From Silurus meridionalis (lineage: Eukaryota; Chordata; Actinopteri; Siluriformes; Siluridae): a stretch of DNA of 64,000 nt. The stretch spans positions 4,832,501 through 4,896,500 of the forward strand of contig NC_060891.1 of assembly GCF_014805685.1 (NCBI RefSeq), in the 5' to 3' direction. Below the pieces are notes generated by a model. That model did not search any database. It was not told the DNA's origin and worked only from the letters and a program-made list of their open reading frames with translations. Below are positions 34,062 through 46,259 of the stretch, piece after piece; positions within the stretch are counted from its first letter, which is position 1; the number at the start of each line of letters is the position of its first letter. A program made the position numbers and the translations under genes.

Positions 34062-34538
34062 ACAGATGGTCCCCGAGTTACGATGGTTAGATTTTTCGAT
34101 CTTACGATGACGTTAACGATACGCCAAAATTGTAATAAATTGTAAAACTTCACACAACAAGCCCAGACAGCAGCATATGATGTACGATTCATTGGACGTG
34201 TAGCTGGGATGAGCATATCTCTCGCCCTGTGAGATTCCCCGCTCTCGCTAGTGGCCGACGGAGTAAAGTTGTCTCAGTGCGTATGTTTTTCTGTTTTAAA
34301 CGGATTTAAACAGCAATTTTAGTGATAAAAGCATGTCTTCCAAGTGCCCAAGTATGTCTCCTTCTTGTAGGGAAAAAAGAAGAGGAAAGCCATCAGTTTA
34401 GAGCAGATAATGAAAATGATAAATCAGCATAACGCAGGAAAGGCTGTCACAGTCATAGTACCATCTTTGACTCACAATATTTTTGACTTATGATGGAGTC
34501 GTCGTAACGTATCTCCATCATAAGTAGGGGACCACCTG
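34062..34538 (+). mobile_element. Tigger/pogo-like non-autonomous element
   Basis: Inverted ends ACAGATGGTCCCCGAGTTAC and, as reverse complement of the right side, TACAGGTGGTCCCCTACTTA. The right end is followed by TA; the left flank is close to TA. The interior keeps a degraded N-terminus of a pogo-type transposase: ATG at 34332 reading MSSKCPSMSPSC, then after a frameshift SLEQIMKMINQHNAGKAV (a helix-turn-helix-like start). The catalytic part is absent. Confidence 0.72.
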
Positions 34539-34539
34539 T

Positions 34540-35015
34540 ATGTGGAGAGCTTGTTTGCTTAAGGAGAAGGAACTCAAAGACAGGTGTTTGTCTGTTTTTA
34601 TCTCTCAGGTTGTTTGCTGAAACAGAGAACAATTGTTTCTTCACTTAAATTATTTTTCCCCACTTTAGAGGGGGTGGATTTTTTATGTCCCTCATTAACC
34701 CCAAAAAATGTTAGTTTATGTTTAAAAATGTCCAATGTATTGACATTGCTAGTTCCAAATCAATAACATCAAACACCATTAAGTTCAAAAGTAGAGAAAA
34801 TAAAAGTGTAGTTGTGTTGGGTACCCTAACTGATGTTGGTTTAATTTACTTGCATTAATGATCTAGTTGTTTTTTTTGAGTGTATAAACTTTATTTTTAT
34901 TAGAGAAAATCGTAAATGAAAATTAAGGACACAAAAAATTATAGTCCTGTCGTTCATTGTGCCTCATCTCTCATATCTTTATTTTCCACTAGAGGAGCGT
35001 GCCTCAAAAGAATCT
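34540..35015. other. Unique AT-rich DNA
   Basis: Nothing recognised. Confidence 0.5.
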
Positions 35016-35019
35016 AGCA

Positions 35020-35250
35020 GATTTATAGAGATAAAGTACTTATAAAAGAATGTATAAGTTCGGTACTTATATTTCTAAGTTTGCCCCTAATGAACGAGGG
35101 TCTTCCTTGCAATCTCCCGGAGATGTTGCAAGGAAGAAACCTTGAGAGGAACCAGACTTAAAAGGGAACCCATAATCTGGGTGCCACCGACTGTCCATTC
35201 ATTACAGTTCATCATAGTTAAGTTGTGCAATGATTAAATGCAAAATGGTC
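35020..35250 (+). repeat. Interspersed repeat C, copy 1
   Basis: Shares 'aaaagaatgtataagtt', 'aagaaaccttgagaggaacc' and 'ggtgccacc' with a second copy at 47290-47584. It includes a 12-bp stem (TCTTCCTTGCAA with TTGCAAGGAAGA, 35101-35137) not present in the other copy. This repeat is widespread in fish; I cannot classify it. Confidence 0.7.
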
Positions 35251-35469
35251 CTAAGCCATTGTAGCAGACTGGTGATATTAATTCCAGTACAAATCATCTT
35301 TAAAGCTTTTGTGTTGCTCAGTAATTTCATGGATCTTTAGGCTGTTTGATGTGGAACCATCCCCAGTTGTACAAAGTGGTCTCAAATTAGAGAGATCTCT
35401 ATCTAGATTTAGGGCGTCGGGATGAATCAGGCAGATCCGAAGAGAGACATGGGACAGGAAAACTGTACA

Positions 35470-35615
35470 TGTTCAATCCCACCACCACCACTACTAAGCT
35501 GCCACTGCTGGACCCTTAACCCTCAACCGCTCAGCTGTATGAATGTGATAATTCTAAGTCGCTGTGGGTAAAGGCGTCTGCCAAAATGTCATAAATGTAA
35601 AGGTAAATGTAAACC
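35470..35615 (+). mobile_element. tRNA-like SINE (family B), body copy
   Basis: 'caatcccaccacc' (end of the tRNA-like head) passes into 'aagctgccactgctggaccc', 'aaccgctcagctgtatgaat' and the tail 'gtctgccaaaatgtcataaatg'. The A box is missing. Confidence 0.78.
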
Positions 35616-35639
35616 CAAAAACAGAACGCACCCTTCATT

Positions 35640-36815
35640 GAACATCCCATTGAGCTTTGCAGACCACGATCATGACACCTTGACTTCTGTTCAGGCCAAT
35701 AAATGTATATAGTGCAGGAAATAGAAAGTCAGCATAAACATAATCTAATATGTGGAGGAGGAAGTGTGCGAAAGGGTGCGTGATGCTCGAGCACAAGCTC
35801 CCATCTTTCTGAGGCAAGACTTCCCTGTTTTGTAAGTTCTGGCCAATTACGCAGAATGGCTGTGAGACGTTGGACTGAAAAGTGACAGGTCTTTGACCTT
35901 TGCTAGAGTGGAACGTGCACACAGGGGACAGACTTGACCATAGAGTCTCATGAATTTTAGTAGCTTATAGGGCTGAATTTTGAAAGGCTAAAGAATGAAT
36001 AGTAAGAGTCGGGTGCATGGTGATGAAATTTCAGAGAGATAAATTGGAGCTGACTTGTCTGGACTTTTTCCTGTGACAGAACCCAGGATATTAAAATCGC
36101 AGTTTTGCCTTACCGAAATGACCGTTTCATTTATAGAAATAACCAAGCTACTCGAGTAATGAAAAAAGGAATAAACTCAAACACACCCTTGTCCAGTGTT
36201 TGGGTAATCTTAGCCACCAGGAGTCCAATGACAGACAGCATCCTTAAACTGCCAGGCCATCGCAAGTGTGTGAGGTTGGCAGCCCATGGCTGGGGAGAGC
36301 CTGTCCCTCTGAGGAGCGCTCTGAGTAAACGAGTGAGATGGGGGAGTCAAGGTCGTGCCTGCTGTACTGGTAGAGAACAGTGTTGATGCCAGGCTGGAAA
36401 AGGACACTGAGGTGACTGCAGCCAAGGTGAGGTGTCACACATGATATCATCACAAGTCCCTGATGCTGATGGAGTGCTGACAGCCATGAAACAAATCTGT
36501 ACAATTCTCTTGTGTGCGGATGAGTGTGAATTGTATGTCCCACATGACTGTGATTACACTAAAGAAGTAGAATCTGCTGTACAGTATTTGAACCCAATCA
36601 CCAGTTTTGGAGTAAATATTGTTTTTATTTACATTTACACACTATCACCTTCAAAACAGTCCCCTTGCACACCAATACAGCACCCCTCGTGTTCCTGCTA
36701 CTTCCGCAATATGTCCTGGAAATCTTCGTTTCGAAACATGTCATGCACCTTCTGTGATTCTGTCATTTTGTAACATTTATGGTTAGTGGTGAGCCTTGGG
36801 ATTTTTTGTAATGCC
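35640..36815. other. Intergenic DNA
   Basis: Several overlapping frames (36105-36543) lie in conflicting phases and do not look coding. The segment 36600-36775 has the style of a decayed mariner-type untranslated region, but I cannot support that firmly. Confidence 0.4.
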
Positions 36816-36818
36816 TCT

Positions 36819-37416
36819 GGCTACGTCTATACTAAAACTTTCTTTTGGCTTCTCCCATTAGGGGTCGCCACAGCGGACCATCCGCATGTTTAATTTGGCA
36901 CGTTTTTACGCTGGATGCCCTTTCTAACGCAAGCCTCCCCATTTATCCAGGCTTGGGACCGGCACTAAGGCTTGTGGAACCCTAATGGCTGGGGTTGGTT
37001 CCCATCCTAACCACTAGACCACCAGGGAACTTACATCTACACTAATCCGGAAAAATTTGGAAACAGCGTTTTTTGTTTGCATATGCTCCGCATCCACATT
37101 ATAGTTGAAAAATTTTTCCCAAACGTTGCTCATCCACACTGCTTCCATCCCTGTACTGTACATGAATTAAACGTAAGATGCTTTGACCAGTGTCATTTCC
37201 ACCTGGCCTTTTATTTACTTTCATGTCGAGGATGAGCACCATCACATCACTATTAATGCATCATCGTTTTCCAAAGCCTCAGTTTTCACAGCATTTTCAC
37301 ATTTATCCACTTTGGAGACGGTTTTCAAAAAACAGCATCTCGGTGTGGATAAAAGGCCAAAAACCGGAGAGAAAAATATGCGTTTTCAAATGAAATTCTA
37401 TTAGTGTGGACATGGC
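36819..37416. mobile_element. hAT-like element split by a SINE
   Basis: The left end GGCTACGTCTATACTAA and the right end (reverse complement AGCCATGTCCACACTAATAG) are inverted. Interior words 'aaaaacagcatctcggtgtgga' and 'ggagacggttttcaaaa' are typical of a common fish element that advertises its 'gtgtggac' ends. SINE copy 3 sits at 36836-37030. No transposase. Confidence 0.6.
36836..37030 (-). mobile_element. tRNA-Glu-derived SINE, copy 3 (T- and anticodon arms deleted)
   Basis: Body 'ggcttctcccattaggggtc', 'gctggatgccctttc' and 'ggcttgggaccggcac' are intact, but the tRNA-like part jumps from GGTTCCC straight to ATCCTAACCACTAGACC, losing the B box and anticodon arm. Flanking words 'ctacgtctatactaa' and 'ttacatctacactaa' match at 12 of 15 positions and may be the target duplication. 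Confidence 0.82.
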
Positions 37417-37499
37417 TTAAAAAAAAAGTTTAAAACTGGAGAAAACTACTTCTAAAGTTCTGATCATACTGACGCTGTAAACGAATCATGGATGACCCT

Positions 37500-38270
37500 C
37501 GCAACCCAAATCCCCTAAATGTATTCTCCTTTCCTATATTACACCCAACTAGTCAGTTGATACCTACAGAGCACCAGAAGTTCCCAAACTTTTAGATTGC
37601 ACAAAGTGGTCCTAAATGAGATACAGGTTGATGAGTTTAGCACTTGAGTTACTCAGTGAGAGGTGCAGTAATGAGAAACAGGGTGGCTGGCCAAGTAGCA
37701 CAACCCAAAACAAACTGCACAACAGGGTCAGTGTAATTAATCCCTCCTCCCTCTATTCACTCAGACAATGACAAAGTCTCCCTTTTGTCTTGACCATAGT
37801 CCTCTAAACAGCACCACCCCAAAAAAGGTGATTGTAGGAATCCCAAATCTTTCCCTGCTAATTTCATGTGGAATCAATTAAACGGTTTTGGGGAGTGGGA
37901 TGGATGTGTGTGTGTGTGTGTGTGTGTGTGTTAGAGCCTTCCCTGTCTGTGATCTCATCTGTTGTTTAATGCAATTGTCCACTCTGAGTCGTGCCATGTG
38001 GTGCATAATAAAGTAATAAGTCTAATCTGGTTTTGCTGTTACCCCTCCAGAACGACACGGCAGTTATTGTATTAGATACGTAATGAGATTCTGCACTCCA
38101 TCAACACGAGCGCGTGCTAAGCGTGGAGGCCTCTTTCTTCAGACAGGGCGAAAAAAAAGCTAAAAAAAATAATTCACCATTTACATTTGATCATTAGCTT
38201 AATACAAATGTGCCCTTCAGCAAATGGACCCACTCGGGTTTTCTTCCTTGTGAAGATTATACAATATAAT
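37500..38270. other. Putative conserved non-coding element with (GT)n
   Basis: Unique DNA with GTGTAATTAATCCC, the SOX-like ACAATGACAAAG, TTTAATGCAATTG and GATACGTAATGAG. A (GT)n run of about 14 units occupies 37904-37931. Confidence 0.42.
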
Positions 38271-38492
38271 TTGACATCGACCAAACACTGCATACATATA
38301 GGCAAAGGCATATATTAGAGATGGCAAGATTCGCTCATTCGCATCGGTGCAACGGCATAAAAGTTAACGATATGATGCATCGATTTAAAAAAGTGTGCAT
38401 TAACATTTTTGCATTGTAAAAATTCATTTATTTTTATATAACTGTAGCCCTCTCACTGATTCACTGGCTCAAACTATGTCTAGGGTAATTTT

Positions 38493-39309
38493 TAGGGATG
38501 CGCCGAAATGAAAATTCTTGGCCGAAACTGAAAAAGAGGAAAGCAAGGCCGAAAACCGAAAAACCCAAAACACCGAAAGAAATTATGCCAATTATTATTA
38601 CCATTGCATTTATGGCTATGACTGTGTACTAACCTTACAAAAATCAAGGCATTTCAATTGCATGAATTAATATTAAAGTTTCAAGGAATAAATCAATTAC
38701 AAATTATACAAATATTTATTTATAGCACATTGCAACAATGCACAGGATAAAAAATTAAAATTCAAACTTTAATGTTGAACTTAAATGCACTCGTGTACAT
38801 TAAATAATAATGTACAGGCCCTCTGCCCTGCTGAAAGGTTGTAAAATTAAATATGTTCTTTCATAAAAACAAAGTGCATTCAGAACAAGTGCAACTGCTT
38901 AAAGATACAATACAACACTATCACTGGGAAACTTCCTGCCTTTTCAAAAACGTCCCCCACAGACGGAGTGCGCATGCTCTGAAGGGATTTGCTTTTCTGT
39001 GCGTTTGCCTTCTTCTCATATTCAGCATAGCGATCGGATGTTTGGATTTCAGGTGAAAAATTAAACCCGACGTGGAGAAAGTCTTTGCAGACGCACAACC
39101 TCTTGAAATTTCGGCATTACATGTTTTTGTAAATCGCTATCCGTGGGTCTTTCTTAGATATACTGAAATACGTCCTCACCACAGACATGTTGTTTTAGAC
39201 ATGCACGTGCAGGACGCGGTTTCTGTTTGCGTCATCACAACAAACTGTTTCGGTGATCAAAGTCTTTCGGCCGAAAATTTTCGGTGGCCGAATATTCGGT
39301 GCATCCCTA
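38493..39309. mobile_element. hAT-like element with TAGGGATGC ends
   Basis: Left end TAGGGATGCGCCGAAATG, with the next word TTGGCCGAAA. Right end, reverse complemented, TAGGGATGCACCGAATATTC with CGGCCGAAA. These are inverted over about 35 bp with the CCGAA words repeated. Length is 817 bp. I do not see a convincing 8-bp target duplication. The frames at 38853-39098 are not recognisable transposase. Confidence 0.7.
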
Positions 39310-39829
39310 ATATTATATGAACAATAAACATTTATTAACAGAAACAAATGTAAAGAAATCAAAAGGAAAGAAAATCCCACAAAAGAAAGTAGTACCCAGC
39401 TGGGATTTAAGTCTCTGGTTGGTGCGCTACGTTGGAGCTCATGTGAAAGTGTGTGCAGTTGCTACTCACGAAATCCAATGGAACAGTGAAACTTGTACAC
39501 GAAGCACACACTTGGATTATCCGTTTAATCGATTTGGTTTTCCCTGGTGTTCATATACGTACACGCACTGTGCGAATCATCCATCCGATGATGTAAACGA
39601 GGCAGAGATGCAGCATAGACCACCACTGGTCCTCGTGTCATCCTTCTCTGTCACACTTCACTTCCTCCCTCCCCTCTCACCTCTGACCTCAGAGGTCAGT
39701 CAGAAAACACCTTATTCTTTAAAAAAATTTTTTTAATAACAGTTTTTTTTCTTAGTTTTAAATAAACAAGTTTTAACTCTTTCTGTAAAAGAAAATAAAA
39801 ACCAAATAATTATTAGACCCTAATTTAGC

Positions 39830-40200
39830 AGGGTTCTACATAACTATTAGTAGATGATCTATACTTTTATCATTTTGAAAGTGACCAAAAATTTGTGACC
39901 CATATTTTATACGTAGATTGATTTCTCCTCGCTAAACTGTTTCTCAACTGCGTTCTCGCAGCACCACTGCTGCTATGTAAATGTGACACATCGCAACACT
40001 ACAGAGACCGAGGCGTGTCCTGAGAGTCACATAGAATATAGATTAACATGGCAGAGGTAGAGCTGCATCTTCCTGGAGACAGAACAAGAAAAGTATCTCT
40101 CAAAATGAAGCCAGAGGCTGAAATCATAACATCGCAGGAGAGCAAATCTTGGACAAGTTTTCCTGCTAAATTCTTTTCCCATGTGTAAATATGTCACTCT
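39830..40200 (+). pseudogene. hAT transposase 5' relic, copy 1
   Basis: A segment of about 250 bp, including 'caccactgctgctatgtaaa' and 'gagaccgaggcgtgtcctga', is repeated at 61380-61610. In both copies it leads to an ATG (40048 here) reading MAEVELHL, which I take for the start of a hAT-type transposase. The frame closes after about 45 codons, before any catalytic region. Confidence 0.55.
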
Positions 40201-40389
40201 TGAACAAAAAAACCTTCAATAACACTAAGGTTGAGCGCCAAAACTTGGTGTTCTCTGTAGGACTCACTAGCTGTGAATAACAAACGTTCCTCTTTTTGCT
40301 CGCAGTCCCAGATTTGTAAAATCGATCTGATCGAAGCTGCCCGAAACAAGGTGCTGGCTCTTTAAGAAAAGCTCTCTTGTTTACAGAGG

Positions 40390-41420
40390 CAATAGATCAT
40401 ACCTAAAACAGAGTGTTTGCACATGACGCTCCTGCCGCAATCATTGCTAACCATTTGCAGAGATCCTTGAATGCTAAATCATTTTGCAACGCATCATTGG
40501 GCGTTTGCTTGTCTTGCCAGCAGATGGGTCCTCTTGATCCATCTGTTAGAGGAAATGTCTTCAACAAGCCCCCCTTCACCTACAGCCGAAAAAATGAGAG
40601 AGAGCATTTTAATATTCATACTAGCCGAGGGTCAGGGGTTCTTTCACCGTGCTGGTTAACTTGGGTCATAAAATTTTGGACACCAAATGAGGGGTCTTGC
40701 ACTTGGCCCAGTTAGCACTGGGAATTGCAGGAATATGTGTGTGTGAAAGAATCAGACTGCACACTCGCTTACAACAGATTATACCATCTCCCCTGGTAAT
40801 TATGAGGGATGCATCTGTTGGAACCCAAGTGTTTAATGTCCTCGTTAACTTTTTTCTGAACATTTTACCGTTTGCAGTAGAAGTAAGCAGTAAGTAATCT
40901 GTGCAGACTATGCACCATTTCTAACCCTGAGGTGTTCTTTTTACTTTTACGCTTTGGTGATTAGGAGTGGTGAGAGTGCACCACTTGTCCGATTTTAGCA
41001 CGCTTTTAAAGTTTAGGCTCCTGTGATGGCCTCTTAAGCGGAAGACTGTAATGTGACCGTTTCAGTGTGTGATTGTGGAAGGAGTACGTAGCCTAATGAG
41101 GCCAGAACAGCAGCTAGGTCAGTAGTCCTCGTGTCACACTCCTCAGTGGAATTCTGGGCTATAATCGACCTTCTCAAAGCTTGTTTCTGAACCTCTGCAT
41201 ATGAAATTTGATTCTTGTACGAACGTAGACTTGTAATGACAGGCTAACCCCTTAACCTCAATTTAAGATAGTGTCGCATTATTTTAAGAAAAGGTCTTCT
41301 CCGAGACCACTCCATGGTTCAGTGGCACTAAATTGATTTGCTCTCTTGCTGAGTTTTTTCCTTGTTCGGTTAAATGGTGTCAAGCTCCCCCGTTCTAGAA
41401 ACATGCACTGTTTAACATAA
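40390..41420. other. Putative conserved non-coding elements
   Basis: Unique, GC-balanced DNA with no transposon signatures. Several frames overlap at 40413-40897 but none dominates. AT/GC composition and scattered CAATTA/TAAT words resemble the other regulatory-style blocks. Confidence 0.33.
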
Positions 41421-41424
41421 GTCA

Positions 41425-41959
41425 TTACTGTACGATGTCACTTGTGTTTATTGCAAACACGTGTCGATGATCCATTGATAGTTTGACATGTACTTAGTAG
41501 AGGAAAGAGAAGTACAGACAGGGGAAAATAGGGAAAGTAGGTGCTGGAGGGAGTTCTGATGGCAGGACCCATCCTGATTGGCTCCCCCTCTGTACCGACC
41601 TACGCTCCACTTCCGATCTAATGAAGTTGTTGGAGTGTGGAGACTGACAGCTTAATTATCTTTTATGAAAGTCGGACAAATTGAACTGTGTCTTTCCATC
41701 AGTTTTTGATATAGCAGTAGGCAGCAAGGGGGTCCTGAGGCAGTTCTCTTGTGAATCTTGGGGCTAATCTACTTGGTCTGCCTCTCACACTCTTGTTCTC
41801 CGTCATTCCCCTCATTCCTGTCCACTAGAGCAACCAAGATGTCTATTTGTGCTTTAAGTTCCCTTCTCTTTTTTTTGTATAAGAGAGTCTTACTCTTCCT
41901 GTACACAACTCATCTAATATAGCTGACCCCTATACTGCCTTTTCTTTCTCCCTTTGTTT

Positions 41960-41960
<1 letters not shown>
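41425..41960. other. Unique intergenic DNA
   Basis: No gene or repeat recognised. Contains 'gcttaattatcttttatgaa' near 41652, a homeodomain-type word. Confidence 0.4.

Positions 41961-41961
<1 letters not shown>

Positions 41962-42028
<67 letters not shown>
41962..42028. repeat. (CT)n microsatellite
   Basis: About 32 CT units. Confidence 0.97.
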
Positions 42029-42029
<1 letters not shown>

Positions 42030-42031
<2 letters not shown>

Positions 42032-42690
42032 CTGACTCCAGCTCTGGCAGAGACTGCACCTGACATCCATATGTTAGCTGTCAGGCCTGGCCCAGTAAAT
42101 GATGACTATATCTAAATGTTGATGATCTGGAGATGCGGACAGGGGGCTGTGTTTGTAAATGAAGGCTTGTTTGCAGGGGGGGAGACATGGGAGTTTTTGG
42201 CTAGCTGGCAGATGTCAAACAGTGAAGAGAGAGAAAGAGGAGAAAGACTCATGCTTCTTGACAACTCTCTCAGTGGCAGGGTGGTGGACAGATGACCTTT
42301 CACCTCCCTGCTGTGTGATGCCTGACAGGGGTACCCATATTCCTATTGGGTCAGTGAGGGACCCTTACATTTTTCTCTGAAATAGAAATATGTTGATTAC
42401 TGATAGGTCAAAGATCACAATATATCCCTGAGATATTCTGGAATATCCCCTAACAAACTTGCCTTGATCATTTTATGTAGTTTGATGCACTTTAAACAAG
42501 GTCAACTGATCAAAATGTATTATCCATGTAATCAAGGAATTTTTTCGAACAATTGTATATTATATTATCAGCCCTTTTATTATCTAAATAATTATACTCG
42601 CACTGTGTAAACAATATGAAGTTATACTAACCGAATACCCAGGATGATATTACCATTAAACTTTTAATGATATGGTAGTTTTCCAGTATA
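42030..42690. other. Unique intergenic DNA
   Basis: Nothing recognised. An inverted pair 'taccattaaac' / 'ttttaatgatatggta' is visible at about 42650-42678. Confidence 0.45.
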
Positions 42691-42694
42691 AAAT

Positions 42695-44600
42695 GCGTAA
42701 AGATTTGTATCAAGGTTCAATAACGCATGCACTAAATACAATGAACGTTAGCGGCCGTTGTGTCTCACACTCATGAGTGAGATCGACCGGAAGCACCTCC
42801 TTGCATGCACACACACGGCGCCAGTTAGATGGTGGAGCTGTTCGAACTCTTTGGACGCCCGTGGGCTATGAAGGCATTAACAGCATCGCCCAGGTGACCA
42901 ATAGCGTTGTGCTAACTGAATGAGCTGTGCTTTTTACCTTTTGGACCATCTGGTCCCGCTGTTGGGCAAGCCTCCCCACCTTCTCCCCTGTGGGCTTCTG
43001 TCTGAAAGGAGTAGGCAAGACGAGGGGCTGATGAGTGAGGCCTCCAGGCCCTCCATCACTCCTCGCCACCAGGAAGGCACCAGCTGTCTGCACTCATTTG
43101 CATTCTCTCTTTTTCCGAGCCCCCGCCAAAAAGAAAAAAAAAATAGCCACAAGTTTCCTGAGGTGATACAAGGCACAGTTAGACAGGATGCAGCAGTGGG
43201 TGTGTATGTGTTTCTGCAGCTGGAGCAGGAAAGGTCATAGATCTCTATTGCCGTAATGGGGGTGCTAGGTTCTCTTTATATAATACACTACAGGATATAT
43301 TAAGATTTGTTGTTATTTGTGTATATAGGAATAACGAGTATCAACGAGTCAATAAGACATTGGTAACATTAAATGTGCATTAACGAGACGAGTATATAAG
43401 CAGATACAGAGTTCGATGGAGAAAGGGACAGGGGTCGGAGCAGGTAATGCATGCTGTTGGACTCCCAGAGGGAGCAGCTCCCTCTGCCGCTTGCTGCCCT
43501 CCTCTGTCTGCATGGGTTAGATTTTTGACAGGTTGGCTGATTGATTCTCTGAGTGGAGCCAGGCAGGAGCATGAGCCCACACACTGAGCTGTACCTGTCC
43601 ACCCTGCCAAAACTCGGGCGCCTGTCAGGGCCAAGGGTCACTAAAGGTGTGCAGTAGCTGGCACCTTCCTCCAACGTTTATTGTCAGCATCTTGATTGTT
43701 TTTTCCTGCTCCCCTATCAGATTGGCTGTCCGGGCCAGTTGACAAATCCTGAGCACTGTAAATACCAGGATGTAAATACCAGCATTTCTACAGAAAGACA
43801 GTATCATATCTCAGACAGATTCATCTTGTTTGTCCTGTTTTTGGGGTGATAAGTTTGATAAACTGTACAAATTAATGGTATTAACTGCAGATTCCTGCTC
43901 CAAATGCATTTCTAAATGTCAGCACATCCTGTCTATCAATACCGCCTCGTCATTCAGGCAGCTCATGAGTGCCAGAGGCACATACCTGCCAATACACCTT
44001 TTACAAACAGACACCTGTCCCTTTCTCATGCTCAACACAGAACTAATGCTTGTCACCTCCTGTTCTGATTGGCATTCATCATTGCTGTCGAATTTCATGC
44101 ATCATCTGCATTTTACGGCTGGCTCTCGGATGTGGACTCTGACGAAAAGTCCAAGGATTAATCTTGCGAACGAGGCGTTTGTAAAGGACTCGATAGGTTT
44201 GCGTTAACCAGACAGAACAAGTAGCACTGTATGGCTTGGGTTGCTGGGGTGGTGGAAACGGTGATCATTAAGTGGAATTCCTCATCCACAACTGACACTG
44301 AATCATGAATTAGTCAGGGGAAAGACATCAGAGCTGGGGCCTTTCAGCATTTGGTGTGGCAATTCAAACTGCCTGCTCGGATCTGCATGAGAAATGTAAT
44401 TATGGAATCACCCAAGTGAGCTGGGCTACACATCTGGCATAGCATCTGGCACTACCCTCATTGCAGCTCGCTCGCTCTGTTCCAGACAATTCGAATAGCG
44501 TTCCTACAAGCACATTACGCTTGCTATTTACTCAGTTCATGCTCCGCTTATGGAACAATGGAGACAATTTAATATCCGTTCATTAAAAAAAAAAAATTAC
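42695..44600. other. Unique DNA with putative conserved non-coding elements
   Basis: Two better candidates stand out: 42830-43160 (mixed GC, 'gcattaacagcatcgcccagg') and 44240-44585 (GATCATTAAGTGG, ATGAATTAGTC, GTAATTATGGAATC). Frames on both strands overlap without a coding pattern. A 13-bp word (GTAAATACCAG) is tandemly repeated near 43758-43782. Confidence 0.33.
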
Positions 44601-44785
44601 AAATTGTTGTGTCACGAGGGCCATTTCATGTAGTGGGTTGGGAACAATAAGATTTGATGAAGGAGAAGAATACAAAACTGACATTATACAATGCATTCTT
44701 TTTTAATGTATTTACATGTACATGTACATGTTCGAATAGATGTAAAATATATTTATATTTGATATTACGATTATTATACTTTATA

Positions 44786-45211
44786 CACTGATCAGGCATA
44801 CCATTATGACATCAAAACATTATGACCAGTGAGTAAATAACACTGATTATCTCTTCAGCATGGCACCTGTTATTGGGTGGGATATATTAGGCAACAAGTG
44901 AACATTTTGTCCTCAAAATTGTGCGGCCAAATTGTGATGGCTAGACGACTGGGTCAGAGCATCTTATTGGGTGTTCCCGTTCTGAAGTGGTCAGTATCTA
45001 TCAAAGTTGTCCAAGGAAGAACAATGGTGAACCTGCGACCGGGTCATGGGCGGCCAAGGCTCAATAATGTCAAGCAAAGGCTGGCCCATATGATCCGATT
45101 CATCAGAGGAGCTACTGTAGCTTAAATTACGAAAGAAGTTAATGCTCGATGGATCAGAGTGTTTTGGCAGCAAAAGGGGATCAACACAATATCAGTTGTG
45201 CTTGGTCGGTG
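44786..45211 (+). mobile_element. Tc1-like element (fourth family), deletion derivative
   Basis: The left end CACTGATCAGGCATACC and right end (reverse complement CACCGACCAAGCACAAC) are flanked by TA at 44784-44785 and 45212-45213. The 426-bp copy joins the N-terminal coding region directly to the right end, so most of the transposase and part of the right terminal repeat are deleted. Related relics lie at 52049-52195 (minus) and 55447-55490 (minus). Confidence 0.82.
44877..45125 (+). pseudogene. Tc1-like transposase N-terminal relic
   Basis: The frame contains GQIVMARRLGQSI and GHGRPRL, hallmarks of the DNA-binding part of this Tc1 family, and ends at TAA 45123-45125 where the family continues with Gln-Ile. 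Residual sense beyond the stop (EVNA) shows the stop is secondary. The catalytic domain is absent. Confidence 0.8.
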
Positions 45212-45584
45212 TATTGTCACGTGCTGTGCAAGAAATGCTCGCATGACTTACAGACCACCAAACCAGTGTTATAGACCCAGGTCCATAACACATTCACTCA
45301 TTCTCCTGAACCCGTCAGAAAAGAAATAAACAAAAATTTTGTGAGCTATTCTAATAATACCCATATACAAACACAAACATAAATGGTCACATTATAGGAT
45401 TTAACTCACAGCCTTACAGCTGCAGTAGATCACACCCTGACAGCTCTAGGATCCTGGGTTGGATTTTTAACTCGGGTTTCACATGTTCCTCCTGTGGTTG
45501 AGTGTTTATTTTGCTCTGTTTTCCTTCCACTACCCAAAAATCTTTCAGCTGGATTGGATATGATATAACTGCCCATTGTGAATG

Positions 45585-45586
<2 letters not shown>

Positions 45587-45654
<68 letters not shown>
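45587..45654. repeat. (GT)n microsatellite
   Basis: About 34 GT units. Confidence 0.97.
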
Positions 45655-45655
<1 letters not shown>

Positions 45656-45788
45656 TGCCCTAGGATTGACTGGTGTCATGTGTGGCAGGTGTTGGCTGTA
45701 TAGACTCCAGATTTGCTTGAACTCTGACAAAAATAGAGCAGCGTTATAATATAGTAATATCGTTAAGATGTAATATATAAAACCATGA

Positions 45789-45790
<2 letters not shown>

Positions 45791-45865
<75 letters not shown>
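45791..45865. repeat. (TA)n microsatellite
   Basis: About 37 TA units, 135 bp from the (GT)n array. Confidence 0.97.
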
Positions 45866-45869
<4 letters not shown>

Positions 45870-46043
45870 TGGCCTCTATATAAACCCTCATAAAGCATCA
45901 TACACAAAAGGCATCCAAGTCAAACCAAGAATTTTCTTTTAACAGGTATAAAAATAGATGTTAGCGTAGTGGTATTACATGCAACTGCAAGTGGCTAGTG
46001 TGTCCTATTACTAAACGCACATGTCACGGGGCCGGTCCAGTGA

Positions 46044-46250
46044 TTGTTAATCCAGATAGCAGACAACGGTATTACATGGAACATGGAACAGCATGTGGTG
46101 ATGAAGTGTCTTGTGAACGAAGGCGTAAAACAAGCGAATATCTACAGAAGACTTCCTAAAGACGAAGTGAAGCACGTTTTTCTAGGACGGTTCAGGCGTA
46201 CTGACAAATCTTTTAGTGCTGAATCTTTCCAGGCATTTGTTAAATGCTGA
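46044..46250 (+). pseudogene. Possible mariner-like transposase N-terminal relic
   Basis: The frame includes MEQHVVMKCLVNEGVKQAN and IYRRL, resembling the first helix of the helix-turn-helix region in mariner (mos-type) transposases. The similarity stops after about 25 residues and no catalytic part or inverted ends are visible. Moderate to low certainty. Confidence 0.4.
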
Positions 46251-46259
46251 GATAGAAAA

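Noticed and set aside
36105..36543. Overlapping frames in three phases
   Set aside because: No phase has coding character and no splice sites agree with one another.
36600..36775. Fragment of a mariner-type element
   Set aside because: Only a vague resemblance of the AT-rich leader and following words; no inverted ends or transposase motif could be shown.
45545..45907. 120-codon minus-strand frame
   Set aside because: Made of (TA)n and (GT)n translated as YI and TH repeats.
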